DNA of 64,000 nucleotides from Duganella sp. 1411. GTDB taxonomy: Bacteria > Pseudomonadota > Gammaproteobacteria > Burkholderiales > Burkholderiaceae_D. The notes under the pieces were generated by a model. That model was not told the origin of the DNA, did not search any database, and worked only from the letters and a program-made list of their open reading frames with translations. The stretch covers positions 1,674,001 through 1,738,000 of the forward strand of contig NZ_JAFICD010000001.1 of NCBI RefSeq assembly GCF_017833525.1, given 5' to 3'. A program made the translations under genes and the position numbers. Shown here in pieces: positions 9,960-18,205 of this stretch (positions within the stretch are counted from its first letter, which is position 1; every line of letters starts with the position of its first letter).

Positions 9960-10979
9960 TTATTTTTTTGTCGTGGCGCCGATCGCCATCAGGCGCTGCA
10001 CCACGCAGAATACAAACAACAGACCGCCGATGACGATCTTGGTCCACCACGAGCTGAGGGTGCCGTCGAAGGCGATCAGCGTCTGGATGGTGCCCAGTAC
10101 CAGCACGCCGGACAGCGCGCCGGCCACATAGCCGTAGCCGCCGCTGAGCAAGGTGCCGCCGATGACGACCGCCGCGATGGCGTCCAGCTCCGTGCCCTGC
10201 GCGTGCAGGCCGTAACCGGACAGCATGTAGAACGAGAACAGCACCCCGGCCAGCGCCGCGCAAAAGCCGCTGAACGCGTAGATCAGCACCTTGGTGCGCG
10301 CCACGCGCAATCCCATCATCAGCGCCGATTGCTCGTTGCCGCCGACGGCGTAGATGGCGCGGCCGAACGGCGTGCAGTGCGCCACGTAGATGGCGATGGC
10401 CAGCATGGCCAGCGCGATCAGCGCGCCCGGCGACAGGAAGCCGCCCAGCACCGGCACCTGCGTCTGCGACATGGCGACGAAGAACGGATCGTCGATGGTG
10501 ATCGAGTTGATGCTGATCAGGTAGCACAGGCCGCGCGCCAAAAACATGCCGGCCAGCGTGACGATGAACGGCTGCAGCTTGAAGTAATGGATGATGGCGC
10601 CCATCGCCGCGCCGAAGCCGGCGCCGAGCACCAGCGAGATGGCGATCACCAGCAGCGGCGGCACATGCCAGGTTTGCAGCAGCCAGGCCGAGATCATCGT
10701 CGTCAGCGCCAGCACCGAGCCGACCGACAGGTCGATGCCGCCCGACAGGATCACAAAGCTCATGCCGACCGCGATCACCAGCAGGAAGGCGTTGTCGATC
10801 AACAGGTTGAACATCACCTGCAGCGACAGGAAACCCGGGTAGGCGGCGCCGCCGGCAACCAGCAACAGCACCAGCAGCAGCACCGTCACCAGCGAGGTGA
10901 AATACGGCGACGACGTCAGGCCGCGCAAGCGCGAAGGATGGGCGCCGGCGGCGGCGCCGTTCATGACGGTTGCGCTCAT
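9960..10979 (-). CDS. yjfF: Sugar ABC transporter permease, YjfF-like
   Basis: A 339-aa permease of the BPD_transp_2 (ribose/galactofuranose) group with about 8-10 membrane segments. The family signatures are GMSFVILSGGIDLSVGSVLAL near residue 75 and GGTLLSGGYGYVAGALSG near residue 275. It is closest in kind to E. coli YjfF, second permease of the galactofuranose importer. The ATG at 10979 overlaps the stop of the other permease (ATGA), showing tight coupling. In this locus the imported sugar is probably L-arabinose or arabinofuranose rather than galactofuranose; that is inference from neighbours. Confidence 0.88.
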   Translation of the reverse strand: MSATVMNGAAAGAHPSRLRGLTSSPYFTSLVTVLLLVLLLVAGGAAYPGFLSLQVMFNLLIDNAFLLVIAVGMSFVILSGGIDLSVGSVLALTTMISAWLLQTWHVPPLLVIAISLVLGAGFGAAMGAIIHYFKLQPFIVTLAGMFLARGLCYLISINSITIDDPFFVAMSQTQVPVLGGFLSPGALIALAMLAIAIYVAHCTPFGRAIYAVGGNEQSALMMGLRVARTKVLIYAFSGFCAALAGVLFSFYMLSGYGLHAQGTELDAIAAVVIGGTLLSGGYGYVAGALSGVLVLGTIQTLIAFDGTLSSWWTKIVIGGLLFVFCVVQRLMAIGATTKK

Positions 10980-12076
10980 GACGCGATTCCTTTCGAGCGG
11001 GCCGGGAAGACGCGGCGCCACATGGTTTTGAATTCGGCCGACTGCGAGATACAGACCAGGAACACCACCACCGATTTGACGACCATGTTCACTTCCGGCG
11101 GCAGCCCGATGGAGTAGATGGTGTAGGTCAGCGTTTGAATGATCAAGGCGCCGATCACGCTGCCGGCCAGGCTGAATTTACCGCCGGCCAGCGAGGTGCC
11201 GCCCAGGGTGACGGCCAGGATCGCGTCCAGCTCCAGCAGCAGGCCGGCGTTGTTGGCATCCGCGCTTTTGATGTTCGCGCTGATCATCAGGCCGGACAGG
11301 CCGGCGCAGGCGCTGCAGAACAGGTAGACGAAGAAGATCAGGGTGGCGGTCTTCAAGCCGGCCAGCCGCGCCGCGACAGGGTTGATGCCGACCGACTGGA
11401 TGAACAGGCCGAGCGCCGTCTTGCGCATCAACAGGAAGGTGGCGCTGAAGACGGCGGCGACGATATACAGCGAGAACGGCAGGCCAAACAGATAGCCGCT
11501 GCCCAGGAAGAAGAACGGCTCGTAGTAGACGGTGACGATCTGGCCGTCCGTCAGCAACTGCGCCAGGCCGCGGCCGGCCACCATCAGGATCAGCGTGGCG
11601 ACGATGGGCTGCAAACCCAGGCCGGCCACCAGCAGGCCGTTCCAGACGCCGCACAGCAGCGCCGCGCCCATGGCCGCGCACAGCGCCCACACCATCGGCG
11701 TATTGGCGACGTATTCGGGCACGCCGTTGTTCATCACCATGGTGCCGCCGATCAGCATCGCGGCGACCGTGCCGCTGATGGCGACCACCGCGCCGACCGA
11801 GATGTCGATGCCGCGCGTGGCGATCACCAAGGTCATGCCGATGGCGGCCAGCGCCAGCGGCGCCGCACGGTTGGCGATGTCGATCAAGCTGCCGTACAGG
11901 TGGCCGTCCTTGATCTCGATGTGGAAGAAGCCGGGAATCAGCAACAGGTCGATCAGCAGCAGGATCGCCAGCGCCGCCAGCGGCCGGAATAACGGATGGC
12001 GCACAAACATGGGCACTTGCGATTGGGTGGGCGCGCCGCGCGCGGCGCCGCCGGTGGTATTGGTTGTGCTGTTCAT
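10976..12076 (-). CDS. ytfT: Sugar ABC transporter permease, YtfT-like
   Basis: A 366-aa membrane protein of the same permease family. It has GMTLVIATRGIDISVGAVVAI near residue 80 and ILAVTLGGTSLAGGKFSLAGS near residue 285. A hydrophilic N-terminal tail of about 25 residues precedes the first membrane helix. It pairs with the YjfF-like permease to form the heterodimeric channel of a YtfQ-YtfR-YtfT-YjfF importer. Its ATG shares a base with the ATPase stop codon (TAATG at 12076) and its own stop overlaps the next start, so all members are probably made in fixed ratio. Confidence 0.88.
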   Translation of the reverse strand: MNSTTNTTGGAARGAPTQSQVPMFVRHPLFRPLAALAILLLIDLLLIPGFFHIEIKDGHLYGSLIDIANRAAPLALAAIGMTLVIATRGIDISVGAVVAISGTVAAMLIGGTMVMNNGVPEYVANTPMVWALCAAMGAALLCGVWNGLLVAGLGLQPIVATLILMVAGRGLAQLLTDGQIVTVYYEPFFFLGSGYLFGLPFSLYIVAAVFSATFLLMRKTALGLFIQSVGINPVAARLAGLKTATLIFFVYLFCSACAGLSGLMISANIKSADANNAGLLLELDAILAVTLGGTSLAGGKFSLAGSVIGALIIQTLTYTIYSIGLPPEVNMVVKSVVVFLVCISQSAEFKTMWRRVFPARSKGIAS

Positions 12077-13629
12077 TATCCGTGCGCCCCTTCCGCCGCG
12101 ATCACTTGCAGCACCGAGGTTTCATCGAGCGCGCCGCGCGGATATTCGCCGCCGGTTTTACGGTCGCGCATGACCACGATGCGGTCGCTGCAACGCAGTA
12201 CCTCCGGCAGTTCGGACGAGATGAACAGGATCGACATGCCCTTGCGGCACAGCTTGACCACGTAGTCCATGATCTCCTGCTTGGCGCGCACGTCGATGCC
12301 GCGTGTCGGCTCGTCGAGGATCAGCATTTTCGGCTCGGTCGCCAGCCAGCGCGCCAGCAGCACCTTCTGCTGGTTGCCGCCGGAGAGCGTGCCGATGGGC
12401 GTTTCGATGCTGGCGGTCTTGATGCCGAGCGCCTTGACGTAGTCCTCCGCCAGCTGCTGCTGCCGCTTGAGCGGAATCGCGCGCAGCAAGCCGGTGCGCG
12501 CCTGCAGCGCCAGGATCAGGTTCTCGCGCACCGACAGGTCGAGGATCGCGCCTTCGTGCTTGCGGTCCTCCGAGCAGAAGCCGATGCCGGCGGCGATGGC
12601 GTCGCGCGGCGAATTAAAACTGTGTTCCTTGCCATCGATGGTGATGGCGCCGCTGTCGGCCTTGTCGGCGCCGAACAGCAGGCGCGCCGCCTCGGTGCGG
12701 CCGGAGCCCAGCAAGCCGGCCAGGCCAAGCAGCTCGCCCTGGCGCAGTTCGATATCCATAGGGGCCAGCGCGCCTTTGCGGCCGAGGCCCCGGGCGCTGA
12801 GGAAGGCAGCGAGTTTCGACGGCGCGGCGGCGGCCGGGGTGTCGTTCACCGCCGGCGCGGCTTCCGGCGCCGCCGTCGCGGGAGCGCCCACCATCTTGTT
12901 GACCAGTTCAAGCCGCGACAGGTCGGCGCAGGCGTACTCCCCTTCCCGCTCGCCATTGCGCATCACGGTGATACGGTCCGAAATGGCGTAGGTCTGGTCG
13001 AGGAAGTGGGTGACGAACAAAATAGACATGCCCTGCGCGCGCAAGCCGCGCAGAACGCTGAACAGCAGGTCGACTTCCTTTTCATCGAGACTGGAAGTCG
13101 GCTCGTCGAGGATCAGCACCTTGGCCGACACCAGCATGGCGCGCGAAATGGCCACCATCTGCTGGATCGCCAGCGGATAGTGCGCCAACGGCATGCTGAC
13201 GTCGATGCGGATCTGCATCCGCTCGAGCAGCTCGGCGGCCTGGCGCTGCATGCCGCGCCAGTCGATGCCGCCGAACTTGCGCGGATAGCGGCCGATGAAG
13301 ATATTCTCGGCCACCGACAGGTTCGGGCACAGGTTCACTTCCTGGTAGACGGTGCTGATGCCCAGGTTTTGCGCGTCGAGGGTGGAGCTCGGGTGGATGG
13401 CCCGGCCATCGAGCAGGATCTCGCCGTGGTCCGGCGCGTACACGCCGGTCAGCACCTTGATCAAGGTCGATTTGCCGGCGCCGTTCTGTCCCATCAGCGT
13501 GTGGACCTCGCCCGGATACAGGTTCAGCGCCACGCCGCTCAAGGCCTGAACGCCGGGGAAGGCTTTGCTGATGCCGCGCAGCTCCAGCACCGGCGCTGTC
13601 GATGGCGCGGCTTGCGCTAATTCGCTCAT
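12076..13629 (-). CDS. ytfR: Sugar ABC transporter ATP-binding protein, YtfR-like
   Basis: A 517-aa protein with two tandem ABC cassettes, typical of ribose/galactofuranose-type importers. Cassette 1 (about 15-255) has Walker A GQNGAGKST and Walker B VLILDEPTSSLD but a degenerate signature (AIQQMVAISRAM). Cassette 2 (about 280-510) has a degenerate Walker A GLLGSGRTE but an intact signature LSGGNQQKV and Walker B MLILDEPTRGID. This complementary degeneracy is normal in the family and leaves one consensus site. An Ala/Pro-rich linker at about 255-280 joins them. It lies 11 bp after the binding-protein gene. Confidence 0.92.
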   Translation of the reverse strand: MSELAQAAPSTAPVLELRGISKAFPGVQALSGVALNLYPGEVHTLMGQNGAGKSTLIKVLTGVYAPDHGEILLDGRAIHPSSTLDAQNLGISTVYQEVNLCPNLSVAENIFIGRYPRKFGGIDWRGMQRQAAELLERMQIRIDVSMPLAHYPLAIQQMVAISRAMLVSAKVLILDEPTSSLDEKEVDLLFSVLRGLRAQGMSILFVTHFLDQTYAISDRITVMRNGEREGEYACADLSRLELVNKMVGAPATAAPEAAPAVNDTPAAAAPSKLAAFLSARGLGRKGALAPMDIELRQGELLGLAGLLGSGRTEAARLLFGADKADSGAITIDGKEHSFNSPRDAIAAGIGFCSEDRKHEGAILDLSVRENLILALQARTGLLRAIPLKRQQQLAEDYVKALGIKTASIETPIGTLSGGNQQKVLLARWLATEPKMLILDEPTRGIDVRAKQEIMDYVVKLCRKGMSILFISSELPEVLRCSDRIVVMRDRKTGGEYPRGALDETSVLQVIAAEGAHG

Positions 13630-13640
13630 CGCCGGGGCAA

Positions 13641-14615
13641 TCAGTATTTACGGTTCGGGAATTCCTTGGCCGCTACCTCGGCCGGGAACACGCCTTCCTG
13701 CACCGTGATGCGCTTGGGGACGGGCTTGTTGGCGGCGACGTCGCGGGCGATCTGCATCAGCTGTGGGCCGAACAGCGGATTGCACTCGACCGTCACGTTC
13801 ATCTTCCCGGCGACCATCGCCTGGAAGGCGCCGCGCACGCCGTCGATCGAGATGACGAGAATGTCCTTGCCCGGCTTCATACCGGCTTCCTCGATCGCCT
13901 GGATCGCGCCGATGGCCATGTCGTCGTTGTGCGCGTACAGCACGTTGATCTTCTTGCCCTCGGCCTTGAGGAAGGCTTCCATCACTTCCTTGCCCTTGGT
14001 GCGGGTGAAGTCGCCGGTCTGCGAGCGGATGATCTTCAGCTTCGGATTGCCGGCGATGATCTCGGCGAAGCCCTTTTGACGGTCGATCGCCGGCGCCGAG
14101 CCGACGGTGCCCTGCAATTCGACGATGTTGAAGGTGGCGTCGGGCGTCTTCTTGGCGCGCTCCAGCAGCCAGCGCGCGGCCAGGCGGCCCTCTTCGATGA
14201 AGTCCGAGCCGATGAAGGTCACGTACAGCGACGGGTCGGTGACGTTGACGGCGCGGTCGGTCAGGATGACCGGAATCTTGGCGGCCTTGGCTTCGCGCAG
14301 GACCGTGTCCCAGCCCGATTCGACCACCGGCGAGAAGGCGATGATATCGACGCGCTGGGCGATGAAGGAGCGGATCGCCTTGACCTGGTTTTCCTGGCGC
14401 TGCTGGGCGTCGGCGAATTTGAGGGTGATGCCGTCCTTCTTGGCCGCGTCCTTGATCGAGACGGTGTTGGCGGTGCGCCATTCGCTTTCGGCGCCGACTT
14501 GCGAGAAGCCGATGACAAGCGGTTTGGCCGCGAAGGCCGGACCCACGCTACCGAAGGTGGCTACGATCGCGGCGGCGACGCCGGCTTTGAGTACGGTTCT
14601 GCGATTGCATGTCAT
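13641..14615 (-). CDS. ytfQ: Sugar-binding periplasmic protein, YtfQ-like
   Basis: A 324-aa type-I sugar-binding protein (Peripla_BP_4). The signal peptide starts with NRRTVLKAG, a Tat-like twin-arginine, and ends at AFA. Mature features are VIGFSQVGAESEWRTAN, ADAQQRQENQVKAIRSFI, VILTDRAVN and NVLYAHNDDMAIGA, the pattern of E. coli YtfQ. Many homologues are labelled galactofuranose-binding, but with arabinanases around it L-arabinose is the likely ligand (inference). The ATG at 14615 follows GGAGACCT. It opens the importer operon under the conserved promoter at 14657-14723. Confidence 0.9.
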   Translation of the reverse strand: MTCNRRTVLKAGVAAAIVATFGSVGPAFAAKPLVIGFSQVGAESEWRTANTVSIKDAAKKDGITLKFADAQQRQENQVKAIRSFIAQRVDIIAFSPVVESGWDTVLREAKAAKIPVILTDRAVNVTDPSLYVTFIGSDFIEEGRLAARWLLERAKKTPDATFNIVELQGTVGSAPAIDRQKGFAEIIAGNPKLKIIRSQTGDFTRTKGKEVMEAFLKAEGKKINVLYAHNDDMAIGAIQAIEEAGMKPGKDILVISIDGVRGAFQAMVAGKMNVTVECNPLFGPQLMQIARDVAANKPVPKRITVQEGVFPAEVAAKEFPNRKY

Positions 14616-14656
14616 AGCAAGGTCTCCAGATGGTTTTTTGTGTATTTATAAAGCAC

Positions 14657-14723
14657 ATACTATGAGAAACTCAAATATCTATCCAATGATATTTTGGTCA
14701 ACTGCGATATCGGTTTCGATATC
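14657..14723 (-). promoter_or_regulatory. Arabinan-regulon promoter A (importer operon)
   Basis: Read on the minus strand: dyad GATATC-N6-GATATC (14723-14706), 19 bp, TTGGAT (14686-14681), 18 bp, TAGTAT (14662-14657). The dyad centre is about -65 from the expected transcription start, the usual recognition site for LysR activators. A further ATATC half lies next to the -35 box (14674-14679). The 5' leader would be about 35 nt. Identical spacing recurs at 28543-28609 and 34953-35019. Confidence 0.75.
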
Positions 14724-14737
14724 GATCCGCGCGGCAA

Positions 14738-17167
14738 TCAGCGCAACAATCGGAGTCCGTAAAGGCCTCCCGCCACCGAACCGTCGCGGGCCACGAACTT
14801 GACCACCAGCTTCCCGCCCGCCGCCGCCACCAGCGCCGGCGGAATCAGGTAATCCACCGTGTAGAGGTCCTGCGCCGCCTTGCCGTCCAGGGTCACCGCC
14901 GCCAGCCGCTGGCCGTTGATCAGGATATCGAACTTGCGGCCGGCATCTCCTTTCGAATATGTCAGGCGCAGGGCCTTGGCTTCGGACTTCTTGTCGGTCA
15001 GGTCGTAGCTGAACCAGCTGGTCGCATGCCGCCAGTGGCGCCCCTTGGCCAGTCCCGATTCACCGCCTTCGGCCTTGAAGAAGTGATCGGACTCCGGCTG
15101 CTGCTCGCCCGGCGCCACCTGGTCGATGGTGCGCGCGTCCAGCTCGAGGCGCGCCGCTTCGTCCTCGGCCGCCTTGGCGCGCGTGGCCGCCAGGTCCGCC
15201 GCGGTGGAATACGGCCAGTAGATCATGTAGCGGGCCTCGTGCACGCGGAAGAACGGCACGAAGACGGTGCTGCCCTCCTTGCCCTGCACCAGTCCCGGCG
15301 CGACGAAGGTCAACGGCAGGCCGGGCACCGGCTTGAAGCGGCCTGCGAAGGCGGCGCTGTCGCTGACCAGCACCGGGGCGGCCTGCAACGGACTTACCGG
15401 CCCGGAGGCGATGTGGCCCATGCGCGAATCGTCGGCGAGGAAGTTCAGCTTCTCGTCCGGGAATGGATTGGTCTTCGCCGCCAGCACCACGGGGCCGTGC
15501 AGCACGGCGTAGTAGTTGGACTTGTCCGGCATCTGTTCGAGCCGGGTTTTCATCGGCAGGGCGATGTCGACCTTGTCGCCGTCGCGCCACTGGCGCCGCA
15601 CGCTGACGTAGCGGTCCGCGCCGACACTGGCGGCGAACGGCTTGCCATTGACGGCGATGCGCAGCGCGCCCGCTTCCACCCACTCGGGATAGCGGATCTT
15701 CAACGTGAAGGTCTTGTTGCCCTTGACGGTGATGGTGCTGCTGGCTTCATCCGGGAAGCGGTTGGACTGCCTGATCGTCACGCCCCGCTCGCGCCAGTCC
15801 AGCGTCGACGGGATGAACAGGTTCACGTACAGGTTGTCGCCACGATGCGCGTAAATGAACTCGCCGTACTTGGCGTGGTTCTCCAGGCCCGAGCCGACGC
15901 AGCACCACATGCCCTGCTGCGGCTGCGAATAGACGCGGTAGTGGTTCGGACGCATCGGCGTGAAGTAGACAAAGCCGCCGCTTTGCGGCCGCTGCGAGCC
16001 CAGAATGTGGTTGTACAGCGCCCGCTCGTAGTAGTCCGCGTAACTCGCCTTGGGATCGCCCTGGAACAGCAGCCCGGTGAGCTTGAGCATATTGTAGGTA
16101 TTGCAGGTCTCGGGGCCCTCGACCTCCTCGATCATGGGCGAGAAGTCCTTCTGGTCGTGGAAGTGCTCCTTGACGCTGTTGCCGCCGATGGCGACGGTGC
16201 GGTGATCGTGGACCGTCTGCCAGAAGAACTGCGCGGCTTTTTGCCAGTCGCGCCGGCCGGTGATGTCGCCGATGCGCTTGAAACCGATCACCTTGGGGAT
16301 CTGCGTATTGGCGTGCAGGCCGGTGAGCCGGTCCTCGCCATCCTCCAGCGGACGCAGGATGGCCTGGTGCGAAAAGCGGATCGCCAGGTCCATGTATTTT
16401 TGCTGGCCCGTCATCTGCGAGACGTCGGCCAGCACCTCGTTCATGCCGCCATGCTCGCAGCGCAGCATGTTCTGCATCTGTTCCTCGCTCAGGTGCGAGG
16501 TCAAGGCCAGCGTCCAGTCGCACAGCGCGATCAGCATCGCGCGCGCGTCCTGGTTGCCGCCGTAAATGTAGGCATCACGCAGGCCGGCGTAAAGCTTGTG
16601 CAGGTTGTACCACGGGACCCACTTGCCGTTGACGGAAAAACCGTCGGCCTGCAATTTGCCTTGGGCGATATCGTGCCACGCGGCGGCGCCACCGGGAACC
16701 CCGGCGATGTAGCCGTCGCCGTTGCTCGCCTGGCAGCGTTTGAGTTCCGCGACGAAGTAGTTCATGCGCTTGAAGACTTCCTCGTCGCCGGTGGCGGCGA
16801 ACATCAGCGCCAACGCGGTCAGATAGTGCCCCCCCATGTGGCCATCCAGCCCTGACGACTCCCAGTTGCCGTAGCTGGCCTCTTTCGGCGTCAGGCCGGC
16901 TTCGCGCAGGTACGGCGCCAGCAGCCGGTCCGGATTGAGCGCCATGATGTAACGCAGGTCGGTTTGCTGGGCGTCCAGGAACGGGCTGGCGGTCAGGCGC
17001 ACGGCCGACAGCGGGAACAGCCGCAGCGGAGCCGGAGCGTCGGCCGCCGCCGGAGCGCCGGCCCGCGTGGCGGCGCCAGCCATCGGCGGAACCGCCGCTG
17101 CCGCCATGGCGGTGGCGGCGTAGCGCAAGGTGCGCCGGCGTGCCGGCTTGTGTATGGCGGCCGCCAT
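14738..17167 (-). CDS. Beta-L-arabinofuranosidase family GH127
   Basis: An 809-aa exported enzyme with N-terminal ARRRTLRYAATAMAAAA, a likely Tat signal. The (alpha/alpha)6-barrel carries the GH127 zinc/cysteine site: Glu and Cys in EGPETCNTYNMLK near residue 370 and the paired Cys in GMWCCVGSGLENHAKYG near residue 425. In the characterised bifidobacterial enzyme these four positions bind Zn and one Cys is the nucleophile. A C-terminal beta-rich extension runs beyond residue 650. The family removes beta-L-arabinofuranosyl residues, as in hydroxyproline-linked plant glycans, broadening the locus beyond alpha-arabinan. The start overlaps the upstream GH43 stop (TAATG at 17167). Confidence 0.88.
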   Translation of the reverse strand: MAAAIHKPARRRTLRYAATAMAAAAVPPMAGAATRAGAPAAADAPAPLRLFPLSAVRLTASPFLDAQQTDLRYIMALNPDRLLAPYLREAGLTPKEASYGNWESSGLDGHMGGHYLTALALMFAATGDEEVFKRMNYFVAELKRCQASNGDGYIAGVPGGAAAWHDIAQGKLQADGFSVNGKWVPWYNLHKLYAGLRDAYIYGGNQDARAMLIALCDWTLALTSHLSEEQMQNMLRCEHGGMNEVLADVSQMTGQQKYMDLAIRFSHQAILRPLEDGEDRLTGLHANTQIPKVIGFKRIGDITGRRDWQKAAQFFWQTVHDHRTVAIGGNSVKEHFHDQKDFSPMIEEVEGPETCNTYNMLKLTGLLFQGDPKASYADYYERALYNHILGSQRPQSGGFVYFTPMRPNHYRVYSQPQQGMWCCVGSGLENHAKYGEFIYAHRGDNLYVNLFIPSTLDWRERGVTIRQSNRFPDEASSTITVKGNKTFTLKIRYPEWVEAGALRIAVNGKPFAASVGADRYVSVRRQWRDGDKVDIALPMKTRLEQMPDKSNYYAVLHGPVVLAAKTNPFPDEKLNFLADDSRMGHIASGPVSPLQAAPVLVSDSAAFAGRFKPVPGLPLTFVAPGLVQGKEGSTVFVPFFRVHEARYMIYWPYSTAADLAATRAKAAEDEAARLELDARTIDQVAPGEQQPESDHFFKAEGGESGLAKGRHWRHATSWFSYDLTDKKSEAKALRLTYSKGDAGRKFDILINGQRLAAVTLDGKAAQDLYTVDYLIPPALVAAAGGKLVVKFVARDGSVAGGLYGLRLLR

Positions 17168-18192
17168 TATTTAGCCGGCAGCTGCGTGCTGCGGTATTTG
17201 TTCAAATCCGCCTGGTCGACCGTAGGCCAGCCGTCCGCATCCCATTTCATTTCCATGATCTTCAACTTTTGCAGGTAGTTGTCAGCGGTCTCGTAGGCGT
17301 GCAGCACGAGATAATCCTTGCCATCCATGGTGTAGGCGCTGTTGTGGCCCAGGCCTTTCCAGTCCTTGTCGCCGGCGATCAGCAGCGAACCGCCACCCTT
17401 CATCATATCGACACCCTTCTTGTCCACATAAGGCCCTGTCACCGACGTCGAACGGCCGATCACGACGTGGTAGGTGCTGTCGCCTTTGCGGCAGCACAAA
17501 CCGAACGACGCGAACAGGTAATAATAACCGTTCTTCTTGAAGATGAACGGCGCCTCGATCTCGCCGGGGCCCGCCTCCACCCCGGCGGGAACGTCGGCGT
17601 TGGCGGTGCGGCTGGCGATCGCGTGCCACTCCTGCGGCTCCGCCAACCCGGTCCAGGCGGCGTTCAGCTTGACGAGTTTCAGCCCGCTCCAGAAGGAACC
17701 GAACGACATCCACGCGCCGCCCTTGCCGTCTTCGACGATGTTCGGATCGATCGCGTTCCAGTCGTCCCGCGCCGGCACCGACTGCAATACCATCCCCTGA
17801 TCCACCCAACGGTAATCCGGCGAGCGGGGATTGAGCGTCTTGTTGACCGTGACGCCGATCCCCGACGTGTTTTTACCGAAGCCCGACACGGAATAATACA
17901 AATAGTATTTACCGTTATGGAACTGCACGTCCGGCGCCCAGATATGGCCGTCGAAAGTCGGCGCCGCGCGTTTGGCCCACGTCGGCGGGGCCTTGAACAC
18001 GGGGCCTTCGAGCTTCCAGTCCTTCATGTTGGTCGAACTGTAGAAGGTGATACCCGGTCCCGTGCTGAAGACGTAATAGGTATCCCCCTCCTTGGCCATC
18101 ACCGGATCATGCACACTGACTTCCTTTGCCGTGCAGGCCGACAAACTGGCCACGCCCAACAGCAATGCCATCGTCGATAAAAGAGACTTCAT
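17167..18192 (-). CDS. GH43 endo-1,5-alpha-L-arabinanase-like lipoprotein
   Basis: A 341-aa GH43 protein with a lipobox (ASLSAC, Cys about 20), so it is probably membrane-anchored. Catalytic acids are visible in VSVHDPVMAK (base), WNAIDPNIV (modulator) and PGEIEAPFIF (acid). The HIWAPDVQFHNGKYYLYYS and GHNSAYTMDGKDYLVLHAY segments are typical of endo-arabinanases of the AbnA type. These cut internal alpha-1,5 bonds of debranched arabinan. Start ATG follows GAGGTAGTAA. It is 13 bp downstream of the longer GH43 gene and overlaps the GH127 start. Confidence 0.9.
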   Translation of the reverse strand: MKSLLSTMALLLGVASLSACTAKEVSVHDPVMAKEGDTYYVFSTGPGITFYSSTNMKDWKLEGPVFKAPPTWAKRAAPTFDGHIWAPDVQFHNGKYYLYYSVSGFGKNTSGIGVTVNKTLNPRSPDYRWVDQGMVLQSVPARDDWNAIDPNIVEDGKGGAWMSFGSFWSGLKLVKLNAAWTGLAEPQEWHAIASRTANADVPAGVEAGPGEIEAPFIFKKNGYYYLFASFGLCCRKGDSTYHVVIGRSTSVTGPYVDKKGVDMMKGGGSLLIAGDKDWKGLGHNSAYTMDGKDYLVLHAYETADNYLQKLKIMEMKWDADGWPTVDQADLNKYRSTQLPAK

Positions 18193-18205
18193 TTACTACC
18201 TCAAA

